Counted from the first letter of the stretch, positions 7,060 through 14,236 are shown. The stretch is 15,328 nucleotides of DNA from AP-16 sp036395835 (GCA_036395835.1 DASWCW010000316.1:1-15328), one strand, 5' to 3'. Notes: generated from the sequence alone by a model not told the origin. Made by a program: numbers and translations.

Positions 7060-8598
7060 CTACTCGAGCCAGGTGTCGGAGACGTCGATCACTCCGCTGT
7101 AGATCTTGGGCAGCCCCTTCAGCCTGGTCTTGGAGATGGCGTAATAGGTGTTCTGGAAGGTCCAGAACCAGATCGCTTCGCGATTGATGAGGCGGCTGAT
7201 CGCGCAATAATCCTCGCTGCGCTGGGCGCGGTCCGCCGTCACGCGCGCGTGCTCGAGCAGGCGGTCGAGCTCTGGATCGGAGTAATTGGCGAACGCCACC
7301 GGGCTGCCGGTGTGGAAATTGGCGTACATCTGCGGATCCGGATCGGCCAGATCGATGATGCGCCACGGCGTGAGCTGGAACTGGCGCATGAAGGCGCGGG
7401 TCACGACCGTGGTCTGGTCGACCTGCTCGATCTCCATGTCGGCGCCGACCTGCTTCCAGAACTGCTGCAGGACTTGGCCGTTGGTCCGCCCGCGCGGGGT
7501 CGCGGTCACGATCATCTTAAACTGGACCGGCTTGCCGTACTCCGCGATGAGCTGCCGGGCCTTGGCCGGATCGTAGGGCAGCGCCCCGTCGTCCCGGCAT
7601 TTCACCCAGGAGCCGTCCCCGTAGGGATTGGCGGCCGGTTTGGCGAGGCTGTTGGTGACCACCTGGGACCACTTGGCGCGGTCGAGCGCCATCACCAGCG
7701 CCTGGCGGACGCGCGCGTCGTCGAACGGCGCCACCTTGGTGTTGAAGGCGTACACGGTCGCGCCCGAGCCGGTGTAGCTGTGCACCGAGAGCGCCGGGTC
7801 TTTCTTCGCCCGCAGGATGTTGTCGGCATCGAATTCGTCGTCCCACACGAGATCGGATTCGCCGGATTGCAGGCTGGCAAACCGCGCCTGCGCGTCGGGC
7901 AGTGGGCGCAGCACCACGCGATCGAGATAGGGGTGACCCTTGTTCCAATAGGCGGGATTGCGCTCAAGCACGAGCCGATCCCCCGCCGCCCAGGATTTCA
8001 GCACGAACGGTCCGGTGCCGACCGGGTTGCGATTGTAATCCTCGCCGAGCTTTTGGATCGCGGCCGGCGAGTGGATGGCGTTGTTGACCGTCGGCGGCGC
8101 GAGCACCGCGGGAAGATCGACCGAGGCCTCGCGCAGATGGAACTTGACGGTGAGATCGTCGAGCGCCTCGACCTTCTCGATGAACTGCACGTAGAAGGCG
8201 CAGCGGCAGTGATTGTTGGGATCCTTCTGCCGCGCGTAATTGAAGGCGACCGCCTGGGCGTCGAGCGGCGTGCCGTCGTGGAATTTCACGCCGGAGCGCA
8301 GCTTGAAGCTCCAGGTCTTGTAATCCTCGGAATGGGTCCAGGATTCGGCGAGCTTGGGCACCGCATTGCCGCCCTCGTCGAGCCGGCTGAGCGTGTCGAA
8401 CAGCAGCGCTGCCGCGGATTCCGCCGCGGTATCGTAGACGCCGACCTTGAGCGGATCGAGGCCCGGGATATCGAGCTCGAGCCCGACCGTGATGCTGCCG
8501 CCCTGCTTCTGGGCCGAGGCTTCGCCCGCCAACATGGCGATCCCGCAGGCGGCGAGCGCGACGCCCGCCAAGCCGCGCAGAAACCTCCGGATCGTCAT
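7060..8598 (-). CDS. Peptide/nickel-type ABC transporter substrate-binding protein (DppA-type, SBP family 5)
   Basis: Periplasmic receptor of the importer, 512 aa. Signal peptide about 1-29 (RR near the start, hydrophobic core, cleavage expected after GEASA). A lipobox-like LAAC at about 15-18 lies inside the hydrophobic core, so lipoprotein processing cannot be fully excluded. Family features: the extended-solute-binding opening with GLELDIPGLDPL, the conserved LAESW and FKLRSGVKFHDGTPLDAQAV stretch at about 83-120, NPVGTGPFVLKSW, and DARVRQALVMALDR. Strong Shine-Dalgarno GGGAGG (8607-8612) precedes the ATG at 8598. First gene of the operon, 102 nt downstream of the SDR stop. The substrate (peptide, nickel, opine or other) cannot be decided. 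Confidence 0.95.
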   Translation of the reverse strand: MTIRRFLRGLAGVALAACGIAMLAGEASAQKQGGSITVGLELDIPGLDPLKVGVYDTAAESAAALLFDTLSRLDEGGNAVPKLAESWTHSEDYKTWSFKLRSGVKFHDGTPLDAQAVAFNYARQKDPNNHCRCAFYVQFIEKVEALDDLTVKFHLREASVDLPAVLAPPTVNNAIHSPAAIQKLGEDYNRNPVGTGPFVLKSWAAGDRLVLERNPAYWNKGHPYLDRVVLRPLPDAQARFASLQSGESDLVWDDEFDADNILRAKKDPALSVHSYTGSGATVYAFNTKVAPFDDARVRQALVMALDRAKWSQVVTNSLAKPAANPYGDGSWVKCRDDGALPYDPAKARQLIAEYGKPVQFKMIVTATPRGRTNGQVLQQFWKQVGADMEIEQVDQTTVVTRAFMRQFQLTPWRIIDLADPDPQMYANFHTGSPVAFANYSDPELDRLLEHARVTADRAQRSEDYCAISRLINREAIWFWTFQNTYYAISKTRLKGLPKIYSGVIDVSDTWLE

Positions 8599-8605
8599 GG
8601 CAGCT

Positions 8606-8612
8606 CCCTCCC
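8606..8612 (-). promoter_or_regulatory. Ribosome binding site of the substrate-binding protein gene
   Basis: GGGAGGG on the minus strand, 7 nt before the ATG at 8598. It is the strongest ribosome binding site in the transporter operon, fitting the need for excess binding protein. Confidence 0.65.
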
Positions 8613-8672
8613 GGTCCGCGGCGGAAATCCTTGCCGCTGGGCCTTGGCCGGCATCTTAGCGCTAGACTATCG

Positions 8673-8704
8673 GCGCTTGTAGCCCGGATGGAGCGAAGCG
8701 CTAC
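8673..8704. repeat. Partial palindromic repeat fragment overlapping the SDR stop
   Basis: GTAGCCCGGATGGAGCGAAG flanked by GCGCTT (8673-8678) and AAGCGC (8696-8701), with GTAGC/GCTAC as a further inverted pair. It resembles one half of a GTAGCCCGGATG-AGCGAAGCG-type palindrome that I recall as widespread in Bradyrhizobium and related genomes. The usual mirror half (ATCCGGG) is missing. The stop codon of the SDR gene (8703-8701) lies inside it. It could also fold as a hairpin between the SDR and the transporter operon. Confidence 0.5.
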
Positions 8705-9534
8705 GGCTTCATGCGGGTGGCTCGCGCCGCCCGGCGTTTCATCCGCTCCCAATAGGAGACCGGAAGAATGCGCTGCAGCAGATCGAGCCGGACCGCATCG
8801 GTGCCGACCAGGATGCGCTTTTGCCGCCGCTCGATGCCGGCGACGATGCGCTCGGCGGCCTGTTCCGGGCTGTTTCCGATGACGCGGTCGAAATTCGCGA
8901 TTCGCTCGGCTGCCTCCTTCGGATCCACGGCGGCCGCGACCCGCGCGTTCCGCGCGATCGCGGTCTTGACGTAACCGGGATGCACGATCGAGACGCCGAT
9001 GCCGGTGTCCTCGAGCTCGTGCCGTAGCGCCTCGGAGAAGCCGCGGACCGCGAACTTGCTCGCCGCATAGGCGGTCTGGCCGGCCGGCGCGACGATGCCG
9101 AAGATGCTCGAGAGATTGACGATCTGCGCGGCCGGCTCCCGCCGCAGCACCGGCAGGAACGCCTTGCACATCCGCACCGTGCCCCAAAAATTGATCGCGA
9201 ACAGCCATTCCAGGTCGGCGAGGCTGACCTCGTCGAAGCGCCCGAGCAGCGCGACACCGGCGTTGTTGATCAGGAGGTTCGCCCTGCCGTGCTCGGCGAG
9301 CACCACCTCGCGCAAGGATTCCGCCGCCGCCGGATCCCCAACGTCCGCCGCATGCTCGCTGACCGCGACGGCGGTCTTGCGCGCCGCGGACGCGACGCGG
9401 GCGAGGGCTTCGCGGTCGCGATCGATCAGCGCCAAACCGCAGCCGCGCGACGCCAGACGAAGCGCCAGCGCCGCGCCGATGCCTTTCGCGGCGCCGGTCA
9501 AGACCGCGACGCCGTCTCGGAGCGGAAATGTCAT
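8701..9534 (-). CDS. SDR family NAD(P)-dependent oxidoreductase
   Basis: Classical short-chain dehydrogenase, 277 aa, cytoplasmic. Rossmann nucleotide-binding TGAAKGIG at about 13-20; D38 at the end of the second strand (LIDRD) favours NAD(H), by family knowledge. NNAG at 90-93, structural N115, catalytic S143, Y156 (YAASK) and K160. The P-G-Y motif after the sixth strand (HPGYVKT) is present. The C-terminus is basic (about 264-277, ending ATRMKP) and the last residues run into a palindromic repeat fragment. The start ATG at 9534 is followed directly by the Rossmann fold; only a weak GGGAAA-like site precedes it. It is divergent from the glycosyltransferase (102 nt apart) and could be transcribed into the ABC operon downstream. 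Substrate unknown. Confidence 0.93.
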   Translation of the reverse strand: MTFPLRDGVAVLTGAAKGIGAALALRLASRGCGLALIDRDREALARVASAARKTAVAVSEHAADVGDPAAAESLREVVLAEHGRANLLINNAGVALLGRFDEVSLADLEWLFAINFWGTVRMCKAFLPVLRREPAAQIVNLSSIFGIVAPAGQTAYAASKFAVRGFSEALRHELEDTGIGVSIVHPGYVKTAIARNARVAAAVDPKEAAERIANFDRVIGNSPEQAAERIVAGIERRQKRILVGTDAVRLDLLQRILPVSYWERMKRRAARATRMKP

Positions 9535-9636
9535 CGGGCGTTTCCCGCGCTACGCGTTGACGAAAACATCCAAGCTTGCCACACCGACATCCCGGCCATC
9601 CGTGCCGCCCACTCCCGCGCTGGCGTCGCTTCCGCC

Positions 9637-10749
9637 ATGAGAATCCTGCAGATTCATTCCGGAATCAATTTGAACGGCGCCGTGCGCTACGCGGTGCTGG
9701 TCTCCCGGCTGCTGGCGCTGCGCGGACACGAGATCGTGATGCTGCACCGGCCGGTGAGGCACCTGGGCGCGGTGCTGGCGCTGCCGGACCATATCGACGT
9801 GCAGATGTCCTCACTGCAGCGCAGGCCTGCGGAGATCCGCCGGGTCGCCCGGCTCTGCCGTGACAAGCGCATCGACGTCATTCACACCCACAAGAGCAGC
9901 GCCCATGCGTTCGGCGCGTTGCTGCGCCTGTTCTACGGCGTGCCTTGCGTGGCGACCGCGCACAGCCTGAATTATCAGCTGCATTGGATGGTCAACGACA
10001 GGGTCGTTTGCCACAACGCGGAATCGATGCGGTTCATGCACCGTCGGAATTTCGTGCCGTGGCGCAAGTTGCGCCAGGTCCCGGCTTTCGTCGACGAGTT
10101 CTATCTGGGCGCCGCCGCCGAGGAGCCGAGCGCGACGCGCCGCCGCCTGGGCGTCGCCGCAGGCCGCAAGCTGCTGGTCACCGTCGGCAACGTCGAGCGC
10201 CGCAAGGGCATCGCCGATATCGTCGAAGCGCTGCCGCAGGTGTTGAGCGCCGGGATCGACGCCGGCGTGGTGGTGGCCGGCTGGTTTCACAGTATCGGCT
10301 ATCGCGCCGAGGTCGAGGAGCGCGCCCGCACGCTCGGCGTCGAGGACCGGGTGATCTGGCTCGAGGGCACGTCGGACCGCGACATCGGTCACTTGCTGCG
10401 CGCCGCCGATCTCTACGTGCAGGCGTCTTTGGTCGAGACCGGGCCGCTCGTCGTGCTGGAAGCCATGGCGCTCGGCCTGCCGGTGGTGGGAACGATTTGC
10501 GGCTCGATGCCGGATTTCATCCTGCCGGGGGTCACCGGAGAGCTGGTGCCGCCAGGGGAGCCCCGGGCGCTGGGCGAGGCTCTGGTGCGCGTGCTCGCCG
10601 ATCCCGAGCGGGCCCGCGCCATGGGGCGCGAGGGACGCCGGCGCTTCGCCGCGCAGTTCAGCGCCGAGGTGAATATCCCCAAGCTCGAGGCGATCCTGGC
10701 CGAAGCCGCGGGCGGGCCCGGAGCGGGGCACCAACACCCTCGTCGCTAG
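9637..10749 (+). CDS. Glycosyltransferase, GT4-type (GT-B fold)
   Basis: 370 aa. The N-terminal acceptor half opens MRILQIHSGINLNGAVRYAV, typical of GT4 enzymes (strand, then glycine-rich loop), and continues with DVIHTHKSSAH (about 80-90) and VATAHSLNYQ. The C-terminal nucleotide-sugar half has VTVGNVERRKGI (about 181-192), the ADLYVQASLVETGPLVVLEA stretch with the E267-x7-E275 motif, and P-V-V-G-T. Retaining transfer from a nucleotide sugar to lipid or polysaccharide is expected from the family; donor and acceptor are unknown. Start: the frame is open further upstream, but homology-like sequence begins at ATG 9637; the Shine-Dalgarno is poor. It is not in a polysaccharide cluster here. The stop TAG shares its bases with the stop of the convergent response regulator. 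Confidence 0.92.
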   Translation: MRILQIHSGINLNGAVRYAVLVSRLLALRGHEIVMLHRPVRHLGAVLALPDHIDVQMSSLQRRPAEIRRVARLCRDKRIDVIHTHKSSAHAFGALLRLFYGVPCVATAHSLNYQLHWMVNDRVVCHNAESMRFMHRRNFVPWRKLRQVPAFVDEFYLGAAAEEPSATRRRLGVAAGRKLLVTVGNVERRKGIADIVEALPQVLSAGIDAGVVVAGWFHSIGYRAEVEERARTLGVEDRVIWLEGTSDRDIGHLLRAADLYVQASLVETGPLVVLEAMALGLPVVGTICGSMPDFILPGVTGELVPPGEPRALGEALVRVLADPERARAMGREGRRRFAAQFSAEVNIPKLEAILAEAAGGPGAGHQHPRR

Positions 10750-11144
10750 GCCGCCTGTCGCTGACCGGCCGGATGCGGCATGCTGCCGATCAGCACCCGC
10801 AAACAATGATCGAGGTCGGCTTCGCCGAACGGTTTTCTCAGCACGGGCGCATGGGCGAAGCGCTCGTCGATGTCGCCGTCCCATGCGGTGATGAATGCGA
10901 ACGGGATCGCCTTCGCATCGAGCCGCTCGGCGACCGCGTACACGGTTTCGCCGTGCGCCAGCCTGACATCGAGCAGCGCCGCATCGCACGCGTTGGCTTC
11001 GATCAACGCCAGGGCATCGGGAATCTGCGCCGCCGGGCCAAGTACTTGGCCGCCGTTCCTGCGAACGGCGTCCTCGATCTCCAGAGCGATGAGAGCGTAA
11101 TCCTCGACGATCAGGACCGAGCAAGCCCGCGCACGCGAGCACAT
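10746..11144 (-). CDS. Receiver-only response regulator (CheY-like)
   Basis: 132 aa, a single receiver domain with no output domain. Acidic pair E14-D15 (VLIVEDY), phospho-acceptor D59 (ALLDVRL), T86 (FITAW) and K104 (LRKPF) are all in place, so it should be phosphorylatable. The ALIALEIEDAVRRNGGQVLG helix is typical of the stand-alone receivers common in Bradyrhizobium-like genomes. The ATG at 11144 has a strong GGGGAGG (11150-11156) upstream, 5 nt away. No histidine kinase is adjacent, so the partner is unknown. It lies next to two genes with EcfG-type promoters, but none is visible in front of this gene. Its 3' end overlaps that of the glycosyltransferase by 4 nt. Confidence 0.93.
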   Translation of the reverse strand: MCSRARACSVLIVEDYALIALEIEDAVRRNGGQVLGPAAQIPDALALIEANACDAALLDVRLAHGETVYAVAERLDAKAIPFAFITAWDGDIDERFAHAPVLRKPFGEADLDHCLRVLIGSMPHPAGQRQAA

Positions 11145-11180
11145 TACCGCCTCCCCAGCCGCCCACGTTTTTTTGTGACC

Positions 11181-11202
11181 CCGCCGACAGTCGGGTCGGC
11201 GG
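11181..11202. repeat. Hairpin upstream of the response regulator
   Basis: Perfect 8-bp arms CCGCCGAC and GTCGGCGG around a 6-nt loop. The T-tract lies on the wrong side for a plus-strand terminator, and on the minus strand the hairpin is followed by an A-tract, so it is not a classical terminator. An operator or 5'-leader structure for the response regulator is possible. Confidence 0.4.
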
Positions 11203-11504
11203 TGTCTGTTATCTCAGAGCGGTCTCGAAGAAACTATTTTGCGCCCGCGGCTCGACAAAGTCGAGTCAAATCACGAGTTGCCTAACTGAAACCTTGTCCA
11301 CAGACAATCGGTCTCAGGGCTCGACCCGCGTGCCGACGCGAGCGCTCCAAAACCAGGGCGCGGGAGCCGGCGGCGCCCGTCGCGGGGCAGGACCGGCAGC
11401 GGGGCAAAGCTCTGCCGCTGTTGCGGGCAGGCTGCTCGGGCCGAGCCGTGACCCCCGCGCGGCGCCCGGGGGTTTTCGGAACGTGCAATTGTCCGCACCG
11501 CACG

Positions 11505-11529
11505 GGAACGGATTGCTCGAATCAGGGTT
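11505..11529 (+). promoter_or_regulatory. EcfG-like general-stress promoter (GGAAC-N16-GGTT)
   Basis: GGAAC at 11505-11509, 16 nt spacer, GGTT at 11526-11529. The alphaproteobacterial EcfG consensus is GGAAC-N16/17-CGTT, so it differs by one base in the -10 box. Transcription would start near 11536, leaving about 32 nt of leader before the GTG at 11568, which contains a good ribosome binding site. Confidence 0.6.
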
Positions 11530-11555
11530 CTGGGTTCAAGCTGCGTGCTCGCGGC

Positions 11556-11560
11556 GGAGG
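11556..11560 (+). promoter_or_regulatory. Ribosome binding site deciding the GTG start at 11568
   Basis: GGAGG followed by 7 nt and GTG. The open frame extends further upstream, but this site and the conserved-looking start (VNRPDYYRQ) fix the start at 11568. Confidence 0.65.
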
Positions 11561-11567
11561 CCACCCC

Positions 11568-11768
11568 GTGAATAGACCTGATTACTATCGCCAGCACGCT
11601 CTGGAATGCCTGCGGCTGGCCAACGATACGAATGAACCCAGCACGAAAGCTGTCTTGATCGACATGGCGCAAGCCTGGATCAGGCTGGCCGAGCAGGCGC
11701 AGAGAAATCGCCGTCTCGATCTCGTCCACGAGGCGCCCCCTCCCGGGCCGATCCCGGCGGCATCCTAG
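11568..11768 (+). CDS. Small conserved hypothetical protein (66 aa)
   Basis: Starts VNRPDYYRQHALECLRLAND from a GTG with a well-placed GGAGG. I recall the pattern DYYRQHALECLRLA...L-DMAQAWIRLAEQA as a family of very short proteins present in several copies in Bradyrhizobium-like genomes, without known function. It is predicted as two amphipathic helices (about 5-20 and 26-46) followed by a Pro-rich tail (EAPPPGPIPAAS). No signal peptide or membrane segment. An EcfG-like promoter sits upstream, suggesting induction under general stress. Too short for the usual gene callers to be certain, but the start signals and family resemblance make it likely real. Confidence 0.75.
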   Translation: MNRPDYYRQHALECLRLANDTNEPSTKAVLIDMAQAWIRLAEQAQRNRRLDLVHEAPPPGPIPAAS

Positions 11769-11878
11769 AGCGGGATGCTATTAAGCCCGCCGCCGCCTCC
11801 CTCCGGCCGCCGCGCCCGCGTGATGAGCCCTCGACCGCTGCGGTATGACGCCCAGTCCGATCCGCTGGGCGGCCAGTG

Positions 11879-12175
11879 CTATCGCCTGAGGAGCACGGCG
11901 GCCAGGAAGCCGGCCGCTGCCGCGATGCCGACCGCCGCGAGCGGTTGAGCGAGGATCGCACGCTCGAGGGTGTCCGGCGCGGCTTCCGCCGGTGGCTCTC
12001 CGCTCGAATGCGAACCCCCGCCGATGGCCTCCTCCGCGCTCGTGGGCTCGTCGGTAAAACCCTCGGCAGCGGCGGTCGCACTCTCCAGCGGATCCTGAGA
12101 ACCGGGGCTCGGCGCCCACGGCAAGGAATCCGTCTGCACGGCGCTGCCCGTCGGCTCCTCCGGAGATTTGCCCAT
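11879..12175 (-). CDS. Small tail-anchored membrane protein, DUF883/ElaB-like C-terminus (98 aa)
   Basis: The long N-terminal part (1-68) is acidic, Pro/Ser/Gly-rich and probably disordered. The C-terminus is a single membrane segment: DTLERAILAQPLAAVGIAAA (about 68-87), continuing to a final LLRR. The QPLAAVGIAAAAGFLAAVLL pattern matches the membrane end of DUF883/ElaB/YqjD-type proteins, which in E. coli are inner-membrane, stationary-phase and ribosome-associated; the N-terminal coiled coil of that family is not obvious here. The ATG at 12175 is chosen over upstream frames because GGGAGG (12181-12186) lies 5 nt before it. A perfect EcfG consensus lies just upstream (12207-12231), which supports both the gene and a stress role. 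Confidence 0.8.
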   Translation of the reverse strand: MGKSPEEPTGSAVQTDSLPWAPSPGSQDPLESATAAAEGFTDEPTSAEEAIGGGSHSSGEPPAEAAPDTLERAILAQPLAAVGIAAAAGFLAAVLLRR

Positions 12176-12180
12176 CGCTG

Positions 12181-12186
12181 CCTCCC
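12181..12186 (-). promoter_or_regulatory. Ribosome binding site deciding the ATG start at 12175
   Basis: GGGAGG on the minus strand, 5 nt before the ATG. The frame is open upstream to 12346, but this site and the promoter at 12207-12231 fix the start here. Confidence 0.7.
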
Positions 12187-12206
12187 GACATGCTTCAAAG
12201 CCGGTC

Positions 12207-12231
12207 AACGCCCGTTCCGGTCCGGCGTTCC
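12207..12231 (-). promoter_or_regulatory. EcfG-type general-stress promoter, perfect consensus
   Basis: Read on the minus strand: GGAAC (12231-12227), 16-nt spacer, CGTT (12210-12207). This is an exact match to the EcfG consensus GGAAC-N16/17-CGTT of alphaproteobacteria. A start of transcription near 12200 would give a leader of about 25 nt containing the GGGAGG site of the DUF883-like gene at 12175. A second GGAAC lies inside the spacer but has no correctly spaced -10 box. Confidence 0.75.
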
Positions 12232-12344
12232 TGCGGCGCGCGACCAGCCGGGCGCGCCCGCGCTCGGCCGCGGCCTTGTCTCGATCCTGGACGGGGCGCA
12301 TGCTCGCCGCCGCATTCGAGCCATTGCGAACCTTCGGGGTCATC

Positions 12345-12779
12345 ATGAGCGACGCAAAGACCTACCAGGGCAGCTGCTTTTGCGGCGCCGTCCAGTTCAC
12401 GGTGACGGGCGAGCCCGCCGGCATGGGCTATTGCCATTGCAACTCGTGTCGGCATTGGTCCGCCGGCCCGGTCAACGCCTTCACGCTGTGGAACCCGCAA
12501 AGCATCCGGATCACGCGCGGCGCGGACAACATCGGCACCTACAACAAGAGCCCGATGAGCTTCCGCAAATGGTGCAAGACCTGCGGCGGCCACATTTTCA
12601 CCGAGCATCCGCCGCTCGGGCTGACCGACGTCTATGGGGCGGTCATTCCCGACCTGCCGTTCAAGCCGGGCCTGCATGTGAACTACGCCGAGACGGTGCT
12701 GCACCTGCGCGATGGGCTGCCGAAGCTGAAGGATTTCCCGAAGGAATTCGGCGGCTCGGGCGCCGAGGTGCCGGAATAG
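12345..12779 (+). CDS. GFA family protein (glutathione-dependent formaldehyde-activating/CENP-V fold)
   Basis: 144 aa. All zinc ligands of the family are present: C11-F-C13 (SCFCGAVQF), C30-H-C32-x2-C35 (YCHCNSC) and C77-x2-C80 (WCKTCGGHIF). The first opening, YQGSCFCGAVQFTVTGEPA, is a textbook GFA start. Family members are named after a glutathione-formaldehyde reaction, but most have no proven substrate, so the reaction here is open. The frame is open upstream to 12168, but the family begins at ATG 12345; only a weak CGGGGT site precedes it. It diverges from the DUF883-like gene and converges on the FAD oxidoreductase; it has no obvious operon partner. Confidence 0.92.
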   Translation: MSDAKTYQGSCFCGAVQFTVTGEPAGMGYCHCNSCRHWSAGPVNAFTLWNPQSIRITRGADNIGTYNKSPMSFRKWCKTCGGHIFTEHPPLGLTDVYGAVIPDLPFKPGLHVNYAETVLHLRDGLPKLKDFPKEFGGSGAEVPE

Positions 12780-12817
12780 GCTCGCCGCCGGGCGATGGAG
12801 ACGACGGCTTCTGCAGT

Positions 12818-14236
12818 TCACCGCGGCGGGATGTTCTGCGCGCCGTGGAACAGGTTTCCCGGGTCGAATTTGGCCTTGACCTCGCGCAGCCGCGCGTAGA
12901 CCTCGTCCGCATAGGCGGCACGCACGCGGGCGTCGCCTTCGTCCTCGGTCATGAAATTGATGTAGGCGGCGCCGGTCGAGAACGGATGAGTTGCCGCCCA
13001 GTATTCACGCGCCCATTCGATGTGGCGGCGATCCTCCTGCGGATTCTCCCAAGCCGCCTGCACGTTCAAGACATATTGGGCAGTCCGAAAGCCCACCGCG
13101 TTGAGCTGCGGGTCGAGACGTGCGGGGGCACCGCCGAGATGCATGAACAGAGCGGCCGAATGCGCAGACGTAATGCGTTCGGCGTGCTCGACGATGACAT
13201 CGATCAGGCGCTCGCTCATGTCGGCGAAAAAATCCGATTTCCAGTAATAGCGGCGGCCGAACGGCTGGCCGGAATCGAGCATGGTCTGGTGGGCGATGAA
13301 CGGCTTCACCGTGATGGTATCGGCTACCGGTTTGCCGAAGTTCTTGAGCGCGCGCATCGCGTCCTGTCCGGCGGCGGGATTGCCGTTCCAGCAGGCGGCG
13401 ATCGCGGCGATCGGCGTGCCGTGCAGTTCCTCGGGGAGAAACGGCGCGGGCGGCGCGATGCGCAGGATGAGCAGACAGCACAGCTCGTCCGGCGCCGTAG
13501 CGGTGACGCGACGAAACTGGCGCGCAATCTCGCGCGCCTGCGCCATCGGGTACACCACCATGCCGCATAGCGCCTGCGGTCCGTGCGGGTGCGCCCGGAA
13601 CTCGAACGAGGTAACCGCGCCGAAATTGCCGCCGCCGCCTCGCAATGCCCAGAACAGATCGGCGTTCTCGGTCTCACTCGCGTGGCGGCGCTCGCCATCC
13701 GCGGTGACGACGTCGACCGAGAGGAGATTGTCCGCCGCGTAGCAGCACTTGCGGGAAGTCCAGCCGAAGCCGCCGCCCATGGTGAAGCCGGCAACGCCGG
13801 TATTCGAAACGATGCCGCCGGGGACCACTAGGCCGAAGGGCTGCGATTCATGATCGACGTCGCCCCAGGTGGCGCCCGCCTCGGCGCGGACGATGCGGCG
13901 GCCGGGCTCGACCCGCACCCCGCGTCGCAGGCTCATGTCGATCATCAGGCCCCCGTCGCAGAGCGCCGTGCCGGCAATGTTGTGGCCGCCGCCGCGGATC
14001 GACAGCGGCAGCCCGTTGTCGCGAGCGAAGTTCACGCAGGCGACAATGTCCACCGCGCCGCTTACCCTCGCGATGAGGGCGGGTCGTCTGGCGATCATGC
14101 CGTTCCAGATCGAGCATGCCTCGCCGTAGCCCGCATCGCCGGGTCGCAGCAGTCCGCCGCGGAGCAGGTTGCGCAGTTCGCCGATTGCGGCTTCGTCCAG
14201 GTCGCAAGCGGGCTTCGCGGCAAGAGCCGGTGCCAT
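12818..14236 (-). CDS. FAD-binding oxidoreductase, berberine-bridge-like
   Basis: 472 aa, cytoplasmic (no signal peptide). PCMH-type FAD domain at about 50-220: SIRGGGHNIAG (about 79-89) with H85 as the expected covalent FAD attachment, DMSLRRGVRVEP, AGATWGDVDH, the GGIVSNTGVAGFTMGGGFGW stretch and DNLLSVDVVTADG. The C-terminal BBE segment ends with YINFM, then ARLREVKAKFDPGNLFHGAQ before NIPPR (about 425-472), as in berberine-bridge and glucooligosaccharide oxidases. In bicovalent members a Cys lies just before the D-N-L of the DNLLS motif; here that place is A168, with two Cys (164-165) a few residues earlier, so single covalent attachment is expected. A GAGGA-type ribosome site precedes the ATG at 14236. 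Substrate unknown. Divergent from the cyclase gene. Confidence 0.93.
   Translation of the reverse strand: MAPALAAKPACDLDEAAIGELRNLLRGGLLRPGDAGYGEACSIWNGMIARRPALIARVSGAVDIVACVNFARDNGLPLSIRGGGHNIAGTALCDGGLMIDMSLRRGVRVEPGRRIVRAEAGATWGDVDHESQPFGLVVPGGIVSNTGVAGFTMGGGFGWTSRKCCYAADNLLSVDVVTADGERRHASETENADLFWALRGGGGNFGAVTSFEFRAHPHGPQALCGMVVYPMAQAREIARQFRRVTATAPDELCCLLILRIAPPAPFLPEELHGTPIAAIAACWNGNPAAGQDAMRALKNFGKPVADTITVKPFIAHQTMLDSGQPFGRRYYWKSDFFADMSERLIDVIVEHAERITSAHSAALFMHLGGAPARLDPQLNAVGFRTAQYVLNVQAAWENPQEDRRHIEWAREYWAATHPFSTGAAYINFMTEDEGDARVRAAYADEVYARLREVKAKFDPGNLFHGAQNIPPR

Larger units (their letters stand above)
11145..11567. other. Intergenic region, 423 nt, with hairpins and an EcfG-like promoter
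   Basis: Divergent spacer between the response regulator (-) and the small protein (+). It holds the regulator's ribosome binding site (11150-11156), a T-tract (11169-11174), an 8-bp stem CCGCCGAC/GTCGGCGG (11181-11188 and 11195-11202), a 6-bp stem CTCGAC-AAA-GTCGAG (11251-11265), and an EcfG-like promoter at 11505-11529. Short open frames here on both strands show no conserved-looking sequence, and I support no gene in it. Confidence 0.5.

Noticed and set aside
6499..8682. 727-codon plus-strand open frame antisense to the transporter genes
   Set aside because: It mirrors the codon structure of the binding-protein and permease genes on the other strand and shows no motif of its own.
11169..11202. 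Rho-independent terminator at the CCGCCGAC/GTCGGCGG hairpin
   Set aside because: The T-tract precedes the hairpin on the plus strand, and A's follow it on the minus strand, so the order is wrong for either strand.
11271..11729. Minus-strand 152-codon frame across the small protein gene
   Set aside because: No ribosome site or motif; the opposite strand has start signals and a recognised small protein family.
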